From positions 4,096,806 through 4,160,805 of the forward strand of contig OY754980.1 of assembly GCA_963576475.1 (NCBI GenBank): a stretch of DNA of 64,000 bases. The letters are read 5' to 3'. Made by a program: the position numbers and the translations under genes. How positions within the stretch are numbered: position 1 is the first letter of the stretch; each line of letters opens with the position of its first letter. Below, piece after piece: positions 46,474 to 59,215 of the stretch. The notes beneath the pieces were generated by a model. The model was given only the letters and a program-made list of their open reading frames with translations, made no database searches and was not told the origin of the DNA. The DNA is from Molanna angustata (lineage: Eukaryota > Arthropoda > Insecta > Trichoptera > Molannidae).

Positions 46474-46810
46474 ATTTTTTCAACATCTCAATAGAGACGA
46501 AGTTGGGATATTGTAGAAAAACCAGGAACTCGAGGCACCTACAAGGTATACGACCTGTCATCGGTTGGTTTACGTGATCACTTTATGCGCTTGCGCAACG
46601 TTCACCAATTATGTCTTCTTATTGAGTTCCCTTACCAATGTAATTTTTGGAATGTTCTATATATTTGAATAATGTGTAACATTTCACCTGAAAATAAGGA
46701 ACTATGCCTTCTATGGAGTAACGGAAAACCATTTCAAAAATGTTTGTCAATAAAAATATCATTTGACTCCCGAAAGGGAAAAAAATCCTATGTTTGCGTA
46801 TATGGAATTA
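46474..46810 (-). mobile_element. MITE-A copy plus shared flank
   Basis: 46480-46640 is the reverse of the element at 1-178 (CATCTCAATAGAGACGAAGT to CTTATTGAGTTCCCTTACCA). 46760-46810 repeats the flank seen at 23115 (CTCCCGAAAGGGAAAAAAAT). Confidence 0.7.
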
Positions 46811-47164
46811 AAAAAAAAATATTCGATTTACAGTTGGGTCCTTAATAATGTCCGAATTCAAATTTAGGACAATTATGTACCTACTGCGTAAAACAATGAC
46901 ACAAAGAAGAATTATAAAAGGAAAAGAGAACATATTACGAAGGTGAAGAGGCGTTGTATTTGTGACATTATCATGTTTACAAATTATAAAAATGTTATTG
47001 TGTTACTAAATATTAATATCTTTGGTGTTATGCAAAATATGTTGTTTCAAAAATTTTATGTTAAAAAATTATAAAACATACCTATATATATATATATATT
47101 TTTAATTATTTATTTATTATTTTTTTCATTATTTTTATTTGTTAATAAAAATACAATTAAAGTG
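46811..47164. other. Unassigned AT-rich spacer
   Basis: Short (TA)n at 47082-47098. Nothing else recognised. Confidence 0.4.
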
Positions 47165-47440
47165 TTTAATTTTGCCTAATCCTTTAAGGGGATTTTTGGC
47201 AGTGATCTTCATACTAAATTTTCTAATAAAACAATAATACCTACACAAAATTTTCGGCCCTACGTAGTCCGGAACAACCCGTGCCCACCACTTAGATCAA
47301 CCATCGAGGATTTTTGTGTAATATGTATTCTTTGGTTTTCTTTTTGAAATCCTCGATGGATCCGCACTGCTTCAAACTGGCAGGCATGGGGTTCCAGACC
47401 TTGGGCAGCAACACATCGTCGGTCCTACGTCCATAGTCAT
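47165..47440 (-). mobile_element. LINE C-terminus and 3' UTR
   Basis: The minus frame YGRRTDDVLLPKVWNPMPAS, then LKQCGSIEDFKKKTKEYILH and KNP. RRTDDxLLPxxWNxxPxxLK..xSIxxFKxxLKxYL is the usual end of insect LINE RT ORFs. The 3' UTR reaches 47165 (AATTTTGCCTAATCC). Confidence 0.72.
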
Positions 47441-48055
47441 TGTTGAATTTTTGTTTGTGCGTAAAAGTTTGTTTGTCACTGATCTTGTTTGTTTGTCGTG
47501 TGTTATTAGTAGTCTGTGTTTAGGTCTCAAATTCCATTGACATTTTCCATCGACAATACTTGATGGAATTCCATTATAATATATTAAAATAAATTTAATG
47601 CGCGAAACTAGTAAGTCAAATTAAACCAAGTGGAAGAAATTTATAAATGTGTTTTATTTTATTATATTAAAATATATTTTGTTGAAATTTTACAATGACA
47701 ACAACAAGTACATTACTGCTGCCCGACTAGGAAATCCTGTTCTAAGGCTAGCAGTTAACAATTTTTAGTGACAATATAAGTAATTATAAACCGGGTTAAT
47801 AGTTCCCGTTCCACATTAAATAGTCACACAATCTCAGTATTCTGCACCCACACTCACCACGTCAACAAATATATAGGCTTGCAAAAGATAGATCAACCAG
47901 GTCATAATGTCTTCCACAATACCTGTCATCAATCCAATCACGTTGTATTTAATGTATTAAAATATATTTTGTTTAAATTTTAATGAACTTCGTTTTATGT
48001 CTCAGAACAGGTTTTCCTAGTGAGACGGGGAACGAAAAATTTGATTGACATTTAG
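47441..48055. other. Spacer with repeat C
   Basis: 47998-48040 is repeat C. Remaining sequence unassigned. Confidence 0.4.
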
Positions 48056-48059
48056 GTAT

Positions 48060-48175
48060 GTACTAGTATTGGACAAAGGTCTCCCGCTTGGACTTCCACT
48101 GGTCTCTATCCTGTACCATTCTTCGCCATTCTGGACCTGCAACTTATTTTTGTCATCGGACCATCAGCAGGCTAA
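48060..48175 (-). mobile_element. LINE ORF C-terminus
   Basis: SEWRRMVQDRDQWKSKRETF then VQY on minus; same family as 524-619. Truncated before the stop region. Confidence 0.68.
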
Positions 48176-48212
48176 GTCTGTAAGTAGATCTCGACCGATA
48201 AATGTCGAGATT

Positions 48213-48250
48213 AACTGTCAAAATATCGACTAGTCGATATTTTGACAGTT
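48213..48250. repeat. Perfect 38-bp palindrome
   Basis: AACTGTCAAAATATCGACTA mirrored exactly around 48231/48232. It is preceded by a hairpin TCTCGAC/GTCGAGA (48190-48210). Confidence 0.92.
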
Positions 48251-49089
48251 TTGGTAGTCACTAAGCAGATAACGCGTCGAATCGTTCTCGCCCACTTATT
48301 TGACGGCGAGATTGGGTCGACATCGAGTCGAGAGACAAGATCTAACGCCGCCATGTTGAATAAAATGTCATTTTTTTACGCGAACAATGTCGAATTTCAT
48401 ATTTATTTTGAGAATAATTATATAAACGGGTTAAACGACGCCGTTTAAGAGATTCTTCAAACCCTTTAAATATTCCGCGTAATTCATTTATTGCTAATTA
48501 CCGCGTAACAAAAGTTTTATATGGTTGTATATTTATTGGAAATATGCGTCCGTACTTAGATTATAACATTATAATTCTATGCGTCCGTAAATGTTTTCCG
48601 TAGGTATAGATTTGAAATAATTTTTGATTTTGAGAAAGTATTCTTGTAAGTTATTTTAACACTTAACAAAAGAAAATTCGGCGTAGTTTTAGTAAAAAAT
48701 AACACGCTGGTGTCATCACACTTGATAAATTGATCGAAATATTATTAAAAATAATTTTTAAAATTACTCTCAAAACATTCAATAAACACAAAAGAAGTTA
48801 ATTTAATCGTATTATAACTTGCTTTCGTGCTTAAAAATATGACCATATTATATTTATTTAACAAATTTAAGTTAACAAATTTGACATTTATTCAAATCAT
48901 GGGGAAAATATTGTGTATTGCCATAAATGATAATTCAAAAATGTACCGCAAGCCAGCCTAACGGCGACAAATACTAATAAGTGCATTTACGAACTCGACA
49001 GCGCTTAATGACTACGAATTGTCTTCACGGGCGTAAACATGGCGAGAAGAGCGGCGATACGTTGTCGGATCTCGACTTTTTTACTGACT
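48251..49089. other. Unassigned spacer
   Basis: TCGA-rich words at 48270-48340. No gene recognised. Confidence 0.4.
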
Positions 49090-49232
49090 TGGCCTGCTGG
49101 TCTGGGGCCTTCCCACGCTTCTGCTTCCTGTTCTTGGCAAGTCCATCACAACTTTTATCCATCGGCCGTTCAACATCCAAAATATAATATGACCCGCCCA
49201 ACTCCACTTTAACTCCGCTTTTATTTTGGCCA
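49090..49232 (-). mobile_element. RTE-like LINE C-terminal fragment
   Basis: On minus KIKAELK, a frame break, GRWIKVVMDL, RTGSRSVGRPQTSRPSQ. This corresponds to the SRWTKRVxxWxPRTGKRSVGRPxTRW block of RTE-like LINEs. Confidence 0.65.
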
Positions 49233-49296
49233 CATCCGTTACTCCTGTGTTCTTCCTAATTCATTCATTAGTTTTATGGTCCCTTGTATTTTTGGC

Positions 49297-49493
49297 GACC
49301 GCCGTGGCACAGTTGGTAAGCCGTTCGGTTTCTGTGCGGGCATCCTGGGTTCGATTCCCAGCAGAGGAGAAATTTATTTACATTTATTTCTCACGCAAAT
49401 ATTGCTTCTCTGGGTTGGAAATTGGCATACGGCAATGAACTCGCCACATACGCAGGGTGCAAGGAAGTGTTCATTATTATTATTATTATTTTT
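49297..49493 (+). mobile_element. SINE family 3, full copy
   Basis: GCGACCGCCGTGGCACAGTT (A box) and GGGTTCGATTCCCAGCAGAG (B box) form the tRNA-like head. The body is TTTCTCACGCAAATATTGCT and GGCATACGGCAATGAA, ending in (ATT)n. Three other copies in the window are collinear. Confidence 0.85.
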
Positions 49494-49540
49494 AAATTAT
49501 AAACGCCGGGTTGCCGGCACTGAAGCTAAAAGAAAAGTAA

Positions 49541-50487
49541 TAGTTTGGCCTACACTGGAGGCCATCATTCCAACGTTTGGCATGTATACCTACCTATCAT
49601 GAGACATTTAATTGATTTGGTAAGTCGTTTCACTTCCGTGTTTCTGGGTTTCATTCCTATAAATTCGATATTTATATTAGGTATAATAGAATTCCATATT
49701 GTTTTTTTTTTAATCAAACAAATTGACTCTAGTTCCAACACGGTTGATAAATTCCCAGCCAGCCGAAACGGTCTTCATAAATAAATGTAAGTCCATTTAC
49801 ACTTTAAGCAATAAACTTTGCCACTAGCACAGCGTGCAAAGATGATTTATAAACAATTAAAATTAAGAGTCAGTAGCTCTCTATACTACACATTCCACTA
49901 TTCAAGTGTCAAGTGTGAAGTTCTGGCGTAATTTTAAAATCCACTCAAAGTTTCTTACTCATAGTTTTTCAGTGTAACGCCACTGTGGATGTAGGATGTA
50001 CCTACTTGTCTAGTTTTAGGATGAATAGATAGTTGTTATGTGCGTCAGTCATGGGAATTATAAAATACCTACACAGGGGAGTCTATTGAGGTATGCCATT
50101 GATTCTCTACTGAGTCAGCCGTACCCATATATGCACTGTTCTGGTTTAATCAGGGTGAAAGATACCTATTATATACCATATAAGTATCTAGTATCTACAT
50201 TCATAAGTAATTCATACTTAGATATTCCAGACTATATAGAACTTCGAAATAGAATATTCGGTGTTTGAATTCTTTTTGTTCTTCTTTTAAGTGACGTGTC
50301 AGATCCCTCCAACGTTGAATACATTCGTGAAAGTTTAGGCACGAAACAGCTCTTCCACAGTCCCTATCCATTTGACAGAGATAGCCATGAGAACTACTTC
50401 CTGTCGAACTCCGTTTTTACTTTTTGAACTGTCAGTTGTTCTTATTTTTTGTGTATATTTATAAGAGTTTATTTATCCCTTAAATAA
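49541..50487. other. Unassigned spacer
   Basis: 76-codon and shorter frames only; no family recognised. Confidence 0.4.
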
Positions 50488-50715
50488 ATAAAAATAATAA
50501 AGAAACTAAATAAATAAAAATAATTAAATATACCAATAAAATAAATTAATAAATTAATAAATTAATAAATTAATAAATTAATAAATTAATAAATTAATAA
50601 ATTAACAAATTAATAAATTAATAAATTAATAAATTAATAAATTAATAAATTAATAAATTAATAAATTAATAAATTAATAAATTAATAAATTAATAAATTA
50701 ATAAATTAAATTATT
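50488..50715 (+). repeat. (TAAATTAA)n octamer tract
   Basis: About 170 bp of TTAATAAA/TAAATTAA repeats (50539-50709) preceded by degenerate AATA. Confidence 0.95.
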
Positions 50716-51402
50716 GTAAGTTAATTTATTATAAAAATAAAAATTACCAAATATTGTCATGCCAATTTTTTCTTGACCGCCTTCTTACTCTCGGTCTTTT
50801 CAAGAACAACAATTTAAAACTCTTTTAAAGTCTTTCATTACATCTAATCCGAAAGATAGCAACGTTTTCGTTAAATCATTTTTGTGGCTGTTTTTTTTTT
50901 ATATCCTCCTTCTTATTAAATATAGGTTTGAAAAAGGTTAGTATCCTTTTTATAGGTGATTTTTTTCTTTTTTCTATTGCAGATTTATTCTTTATTTCAA
51001 TATAATTTTTAATTCTATGTTATTTGTGCCTATAAAATCTGTCCGTTTGTGAAATATAGACTTACTGTTACTGAAATATGTAATAGAAGTAGAAGATTTT
51101 TTTTATCTTCAGAAATCTTTCCGGGTGTGTGCTGAACATATCACCATGTTTCATTGTTATCAGATAGATGGTTTAAGAGCACAGAAAGGAAAGAAAGATA
51201 CAAATGATAGAAAAATTTGAAATTTTCACCTATAGAAAGAGATTGCGCACTGATAAACGCAATCACTCCCAGGTGCCAGACTTACCTTTTTCATACCTAT
51301 ATTCAACTAAGAAGCCAATATATAAAAACAGCCAATAAAAATTCATTGTTCTTTGACTAATCATTTACACGATCATTGGTGAATAATTTCTTAAAGTTAC
51401 AC
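50716..51402. other. Unassigned spacer
   Basis: No element recognised. Confidence 0.4.
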
Positions 51403-53050
<1,648 letters not shown>

Positions 53051-53055
53051 CAACA

Positions 53056-53124
53056 ATTCAGACGCAACGTCTGAATCTACCAATACAATGACACTCCGAC
53101 ACGGCAGAATGTCACTGTATTGGC
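53056..53124. repeat. Two adjacent hairpins (MITE-like remnant)
   Basis: ATTCAGACG CAA CGTCTGAAT is a perfect hairpin at 53056-53076. 53078-53124 is an imperfect one (ACCAATACAATGACA with TGTCACTGTATTGGC). Confidence 0.75.
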
Positions 53125-53317
53125 AGGTGCATACGCGAGTGCAATGTAACGACAGTCAATAAATAACGTCGCGGACAAAATCGCGAACTCGGCAACATGC
53201 CCGTCTAACTAGAATATTTTTAGTAAGACTTATAAGTTAATATGTTGTCGAATTTGCTGGTTTATATGTCGTACTATACACGTGTTAGTATTTTTTTATT
53301 TTTAAAACTATAATATT

Positions 53318-53364
53318 AAGTGGAGATTGGTGAGTGATATTAAGTGGAGATTGGTGAGTGATTT
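53318..53364 (+). repeat. 24-bp tandem duplication
   Basis: ATTAAGTGGAGATTGGTGAG TGAT occurs twice in direct succession. Confidence 0.9.
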
Positions 53365-53367
53365 TAA

Positions 53368-53830
53368 TTAATTGTTTGTAAATATTTTTGAAGGCGGAAT
53401 TATTTTATAGTTAAAAAATACATGATCAATTGTCTCATCCTCATCACCACACTGGCAAAGTGGGCTATTTAGAACTCTAATTCTATACAGATGGGAGGCA
53501 ATTGAACAATGGCCAATTCTCATTCTAGAAATACATGATATTAATCGTTTAGATATGTTTCTATTATAAAACCATGGTTTAGAAGAAATTTTTTGTTGGA
53601 TACCTGCATGATAAGCACCCTTATATTTTTTGTTTTGTACCAATTTTCATCCCATTTGAAAAGCATATTTGATTTAAGGCGGGGTAAACCATCTGAGATT
53701 GGGATTATAAAGTTATCTGGAATTGTGCCCGAAGTAGTTCCCAATTTCGCAAGTTCATCAGCCTTTTCATTGCCCTCAATCCCAAGATGTCCAGGGACCA
53801 GAACCAGGTTTCAGAATTACTACCATTATG
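53368..53830 (-). mobile_element. LINE RNase H end and C-terminal zinc-finger-like region (I/Jockey group)
   Basis: On minus VPGHLGIEGNEKADELAKLG TTSG is the last conserved block of an RNase H domain (GHxGIxGNExADxLA). It is followed, after a one-base shift at about 53640, by KRLISCISRMRIGHCSIASH, then LCQCGDEDETIDHVFF. The CxCGxxETxxHxxF pattern ends many I- and Jockey-group ORF2 proteins. RT and endonuclease are missing. Confidence 0.85.
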
Positions 53831-54690
53831 AACCATGGATGGGTCAGGAGTTAATTATCGCATGGAACAAACTCGTGGAATATTCATGAAGATGCAGGAC
53901 ATCCTGATTAATTTCCCTAGATCTAAAAATTGTCCGATTTTATATTATGTCGCCAGTAGTATTGATTGATATGGAAACCTGGATACGGACAAATGCGATA
54001 GAATGGAGAATATACTCACGTGAACTCTAGATATACAATTCTGAAAATAAACTGGAGATCTATACAGAGTTCGGAACGGAGTTGATCCTCGACGAATGAA
54101 AAAGGCTACTGCAGTACTTTGAGCATATGATGAGAGGAAATTCTTTTTCTTCAGGTCTATTTCGTTGAAACCTACTTTCCAAAAATATATATTCTTCATC
54201 TTATTTTTAACTACGTATATCTTCTTTTTCATCATGCTGTGGCCTCAAGAGTCTGTTACCATAGGACGGTGCCACAGATGCTGGGCTCCATCCGTTTCCA
54301 GGGTCTTTCTGATTGCTGCTGTCCGTTTTCTACTTGGTGTAAAGCTATGTATGGGATGACTCACTATTATCTGAAGACTATTAATTGAGACGATTAATTA
54401 TTACGAATAGATTGTCTTTTAATTGAGAAGGGTTCCAATTTGTGGAATTCCATAATTTATAGTTAACTTTACTTGGTAAAATAATGTATTTTATTTTATA
54501 TTTATTGGTCGATGAAGAGTTATACAGTCTACACAATTTACAAAACAACAGACAATGTGCATTGCTTTATTAGTGGACCAGTGAAAACTTCATGCATTAT
54601 TTAATAGGATAATTAATATACATACAAAAAATGACAAATAATATATAATTGATTTACCAGTATACATAAAAAAAAACACTAAAATGGGAC
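53831..54690. other. Unassigned spacer
   Basis: 54500-54605 matches 11085-11165 inverted (an unnamed repeat). A 96-codon minus frame (53945-54235) and GC-richer 54240-54350 are not recognised. Confidence 0.45.
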
Positions 54691-54696
54691 AGCTGA

Positions 54697-54935
54697 TTAA
54701 ATCAAAGTACTAGGAAAGATAGGAGGAGACAGCTGTCCTAAACGCACTGAGAGAGCTCGCAGAGATGTCGATGCATTAAAGAAAGCATTGTACGCCGTGC
54801 AAGCACGGTACACAAAAGCATTCTGAGTGTAGTTGTTATTACAATTAGGAATATAAAAAGTGTTAAGATATCTAGTTGTTCTGATCGGACAGTGAAAACA
54901 ATTTTTTTTCAACAAGTCTGGCGTGAAGGTGTTAC
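54697..54935 (-). mobile_element. LINE C-terminal fragment
   Basis: The frame LKKNCFHCPIRTTRYLNTFY, then NCNNNYTQNAFVYRACTAYN shows the FxxPxxRTxYxxNxFxYRxxxxYN pattern of LINE RT C-termini (compare VRTNYAGNAFIYRSCNQFDS at 25.3 kb). Its end block is shared with 7261-7305. Confidence 0.75.
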
Positions 54936-54999
54936 ATGGGTAACACCATCACGTCATGTCCCTTTCTATCTACACATTCATCGCCATCCAATTAACACA

Positions 55000-55205
55000 T
55001 TCATCGCCTCGTGAACATTAATGCATCGTTACATACATGTTCCTCTGTTGTTCAGGCTTCTTACATTTCAGAATATCGTTCACATGGTCGTGCCATCCTT
55101 TTCTTGGGCGCACCCGACCTCTATTCCTGTCAGCTTTATATTTTTACTTCGTCAGTCGTCATTCATACTTCCCATGTGGGCAAATCATATTGATGAGTTA
55201 ACTTT
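55000..55205 (-). mobile_element. LINE-F C-terminal fragment
   Basis: On minus it encodes GSMNDD/KKIYKADRNR-like residues then RKGWHDHVNDIL. Matches 12.5 and 29.5 kb. Confidence 0.65.
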
Positions 55206-55239
55206 CGTTATATTAATTACATTTCTCATCATTTTACAT

Positions 55240-55452
55240 AATAATAATAATAATGAACACTTCCTTGCACCCTGCGCCAGTGGTGAGTATATTGCCATAT
55301 GGCAATTTCTTCCAATTAACCAGTGATTCCTGCCCAGAGAAGTAGTATTAGAGTGAGAAATGAATTTTTAAATAAATTTCTCCTCTGCTGGGGATCGAAC
55401 CCAGGACGCCCGCACAAAAACCAAACGGCTTACCAACTGTACCACGACGGTC
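55240..55452 (-). mobile_element. SINE family 3 copy
   Basis: GGGGATCGAACCCAGGACGC (inverted B box), GGCTTACCAACTGTACCACG, GAGTGAGAAATGAATTT and an (AAT)n end at 55240. One A-box change (TACC for TGCC). Confidence 0.82.
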
Positions 55453-55699
55453 TATGTCATTATGTCCTCATTTATTAACCTGTAATACTTCGTTCTTCAT
55501 TTCAACATACGTATGTTTCAATCGGTTTCAAAATTTGATTAAAAGATTGTTGAAAATTACTCTCAGTTGTGTTAACTGAAAGTCTCAGATGTTACGTTCG
55601 GTTAAAATAAAAATTCCACTGAGTGAATGAGTAAACGTCAAGTACCAAGTACAAATACAAAAAGCGGCAGAAAAATCAAGACTTGAGTTAAAGTATACA

Positions 55700-55930
55700 T
55701 AAATGCCATCAAAAACTTTTCAATCAACTCAGACATCGCAGATCATTCAAAATTAACGGGGCATATATTTGGTTACGAAGTTGTGGAAGTGATCCATAAT
55801 TGTACAAAGGAAAGAATTTTGATACCTTAGAGACAATGGAAATTAATAGAGCCCAAAAAGATCACATTTCAAACATACAATATCCTCCGCTGAATTCCCC
55901 CAACCCACTACCAGCCCAGTCATAGCAGTT
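55700..55930 (+). pseudogene. Penelope-like element, C-terminal remnant (PLE2)
   Basis: SDIADHSKLTGHIFGYEVVE, a frameshift at about 55805, then FDTLETMEINRAQKDHISNI QYPPLN and a stop. FAxHxxxTGH...LLExxEIxxxxxD..N.Q is the end of the GIY-YIG endonuclease domain in Penelope-like proteins and parallels residues 533-585 of the intact PLE at 59.2 kb. RT and most of the endonuclease are gone. A hammerhead motif lies 40 bp downstream on the same strand. Confidence 0.72.
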
Positions 55931-55967
55931 AAGTAGTCCGTCCCTAGTTTTCTTGTGTCATTATTAA

Positions 55968-56011
55968 TAAGTTACTGAAGATGAGAGAAATCTCGAAAAC
56001 GTTATAACTTA
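55968..56011 (+). ncRNA. Hammerhead ribozyme motif downstream of PLE2
   Basis: Stem I is 7 perfect pairs (TAAGTTA 55968-55974 with TAACTTA 56005-56011). The core is CTGAAGA (55975-55981) plus one extra T. Stem II is GAGA/TCTC capped by a GAAA (GNRA) tetraloop, and GAA is at 55995-55997. Stem III AAC/GTT has no loop, and predicted cleavage follows A56004. Every required core base is present. Penelope-like elements are known to carry hammerheads with very short stem III in their pseudo-LTRs. Confidence 0.8.
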
Positions 56012-57186
56012 CGAAATTAAAAGTTATAATTAGAAGTATACAAAGTTGTTAAATTTATTTTTGATGAAAATGAACTTCTACAAAGTTTGTCACGAAAAAT
56101 TTGAAGAATTACAAATATAAAAACCACAAAAATGTAGGTATGTAATTTTGAAACTACTTCCAACGCTTTCTGTGATACAACAATGAACGCTGCGACTGTC
56201 GGTGTGGTGAAGTTCAGAGGAGGAGAGGGGTTACATAAAAACTTCCTCAATTAATCTTCGGAATCAGGATACGGAAGTCCACCCCTGCGTATACTGTGAG
56301 CTGGCAGGTCCCTACCTGGCTGGGCTGGTCTGGGCTGTATGAGAGAAAGGGAGTATAGAGGTGTGTAATTTGTGCTGATGACTTTGCGTTTTTGTCCATG
56401 TCGCGTTTCGTCGATGCCGACGGAATAGGTATTATGTAGGTACTCCAAACGATCGCTTTTAGCTATACATAGTCTCATATCACTTTTTGTTGTTTTTCTG
56501 TCTATGATGATGGAGTGCATTTCAGGGCAGCGTTCACAATGAACGCTGAGTGCACTTAGTGACACTCTCTGAGCAGGGGCGTGTCTAGAACCTTCGGACT
56601 AGGCAAACCCTGAAAGAAAATTGAGAAATGTCGTAAATCAAATGTTTTTTTAGCATCATTGTTTATTACAGTGGCCATGAAAAATATTTTCTTAATCAAA
56701 TGCCAAAATAATATTTACTTTTGTGGCCCAGTTTTTGATCTTGTAGTATGGTAACAAACAAATAAAAAAATATTAGTCCTTGAATTTAACATATAATAAA
56801 GATTTTTGGCTTCTATGAACAATTCCGCTTCTGTCTCTGAGTCGTTCATAATAACCGGAAACAGACGCTAGAAAGACAGTTTGAACGTCGATTTTACGCT
56901 CCAAACGCTCGGTATAATCGTCGGGTAAAAAACGCTCAGATAGTTAAAGTATCTGTTGACATCTATTTTATCTGTGGTAAGATGACTTCTATTTGTTTAT
57001 GTGGTATCTATTATGTCAGTTGACGATATTTATAATGACAATATACATTCACAAAAGGGTTAATTAATAAAAATATCATTCAAAAATTTCCAATAAAAGG
57101 TCAGAGAGCATTATTTACTCCACTTTCGATGGAAACATAACATAATAAGACACTTGTGTGATCATTTGCCATTTAAAACGCCCAAT
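56012..57186. other. Unassigned spacer
   Basis: A 104-codon minus frame at 56251-56565 (MSLSALSVHCERCPEM...) has GC above background but no family I recognise. No other feature. Confidence 0.4.
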
Positions 57187-57306
57187 GCTGCGTTCAGATT
57201 GAAACGCCACTCGAAAGCGTTCAGTAAGATTGTTGTGAAAAACGCCATAATCTGCAATTTCGGGTACATCCAACACCCAACGTCGAGCGTTGTGTCTGAA
57301 CACAGC
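57187..57306. mobile_element. Small MITE-like inverted repeat
   Basis: GCTGCGTTCAGATTGAAACG and, inverted, GCTGTGTTCAGACACAACGC bound a 120-bp segment containing further AACGC/GCGTT words. Short GCGTTCAG-ended MITEs are common in insects; the family name is unknown. Confidence 0.5.
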
Positions 57307-58698
57307 CCCGAGCTGGACACTCTCCACTTATATTAAATAACGGAGAATTGAAATGTATTTTATCTTGCATTTCTCAACAGGTATGTATCATGAAAAGAGT
57401 GCATACTATGATTTTCGTTGTGTTTTAGGGTGTAAACATTTAAAATCCAAAGTTCCGTTCGTAAATTCAAGAATAAGATAATTTGAGCAGAATTCTGGTT
57501 TTTGAATATTTTTTCCAATGTAGATATACCTCACACTGTAAATTTAATCAAACTTTAATTGATATCATAATAATGTGAAACGTTCATTGACTTGCTGATT
57601 AGATTTCCATATACATCCGTTAATATATTCTCTAAGATTTATATTGTCTAAATTTTCTCACGTTCTATCAAATAATATTTAAGTAACCAACCAAAAAGCA
57701 ACTGTTTGTGAATTTAATGTACAAAACGGATGCATAAATAGGAATATTGTATGTAACACAATATATTATATACGGATACAAGTTGAATTCTATTATGGAA
57801 ATTCCATGTTAGGGTAAGAACATACAATACAAGGCATATAGAACTGTACATCAATTACAAAACAAAATGAAAAACATCCCTTGTGCAAAATCAACCTACC
57901 TTGAAGTCATGTTTTGATACAATAAACATTATTTATTTCAAACAATGGATGTTAAAAGTGGATGTTGGTAGGAGCGTCACCAATTTTTATTTCCGACCGA
58001 CTAAATCTACTCTTTCTCACCACGGGTTACAAAATATAATTAAACAATTCAAGTTTATTGACACTAAAAATTAATTGATTGATTATTATAACCCAAAAAA
58101 GCGTTGTAATCGATTTTCAAATGGAAATTTAGTTAAAAGTTTTTTCGTTTACACAATGGAAGTTCATAAAAAAAATACATAAATATTTTATTTATAAAAA
58201 TAAAAAAACAGTTATAGGACAAAAACGAGTATTTATACAAATTACAAAATTCAATCAAAAATAATATGCACATTGATAACAAATAGGGGTGTCTAAAGGT
58301 ATGAAGGAGAGCGGAAATTTACCGATTGTCAATTTTCGATGGAATTTCATTATAGGTAAATTATATTAAATTACTTAAAATAAGTAAAAAATAACCCTTT
58401 ATAGTAAAAATTTGATTTTGTATGCTCTGTTTTTTTACAATTGTATAATTGGTTATAATTATAATGTTTTAAAATTTGCACTCACAATTTTCATTTATTT
58501 AATTTCATAAAAAAGGTTTATAAACAAGGATTTTTTTATATATAAATAAAAGTTAGGAACGCATGTGCCATTCTGTATATGCTCTTTGAACGAAAAGCTT
58601 CAGTAGTCAAGTAAAAAATTGAGTTTTTTACTTACCTATCAAGTAATTTAATATCTTGTTAATTTTGTCGACGGATAATTCGTGGTGAAACTCCATTA
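57307..58698. other. Unassigned spacer, about 1.4 kb
   Basis: No element or exon recognised. 58642-58655 carries AGTAATTTAATATC, repeated at the far side of the PLE (61359-61372). Confidence 0.45.
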
Positions 58699-59054
58699 TA
58701 CTAGGTATAAATGAAAACACTAATTAGTTTTAGTTTCACTATATAATTTTAAAACTGGCACTGACCGGTATCGATCTGAAGATCATCGTCAGAGTGCGCG
58801 AAAATGAAAGTAAACAGAGTTTAAATAGATATGACTGAAATATTGGTACACAACCTTTTTTTTTTTTTTTTTTGTAAAGTTCTATCAGTTCGATTAGTAT
58901 TGCCAGAAAGAACTGATGAAGAAAACTGGCAAACAAAACAGTATGCTAAATATGTGTGATGTATACAAAGTTTAGCAATGTTGAAGTAGAAAGAAAAACT
59001 GATTTTACATTATACAATATAGAAACGAATTATAAGAAATATAAATATTATTGA
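58699..59054 (-). repeat. PLE1 left inverted pseudo-LTR
   Basis: Contains the hammerhead-like motif, an internal run of 18 T and, inward, GATGTATACAAAGTTTAGCA. Inverted partner of 61009-61362. In element orientation this is the downstream copy. Confidence 0.92.
58758..58797 (-). ncRNA. Hammerhead-like motif in left pLTR of PLE1
   Basis: Same motif as in the right arm, on minus. Stem I GCACT/AGTGC, core CTGACGA, stem II GATC/GATC, then GAT in place of the conserved GAA, and stem III ACC/GGT. The A14-to-U-type change should weaken or abolish cleavage. Confidence 0.6.
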
Positions 59055-59215
59055 GTATCCAGAGGTTGTGTATCCATGTAGTGAAGACCAAATGTGTGTA
59101 GGTATCTGAAACAAAGAGAGTGGCCGGCAGTAAAATTCTTTATATCGAAAGTAAACAAACAATAAAGGATAAGTGTTGGAATAACCCCACATTAACTGTA
59201 TATAATGTAGATTGT

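Noticed and set aside
58914..58935. CTGATGA inside the PLE1 arm as a second hammerhead
   Set aside because: No stem II, GAA box or stem I partner follows; only the word matches.
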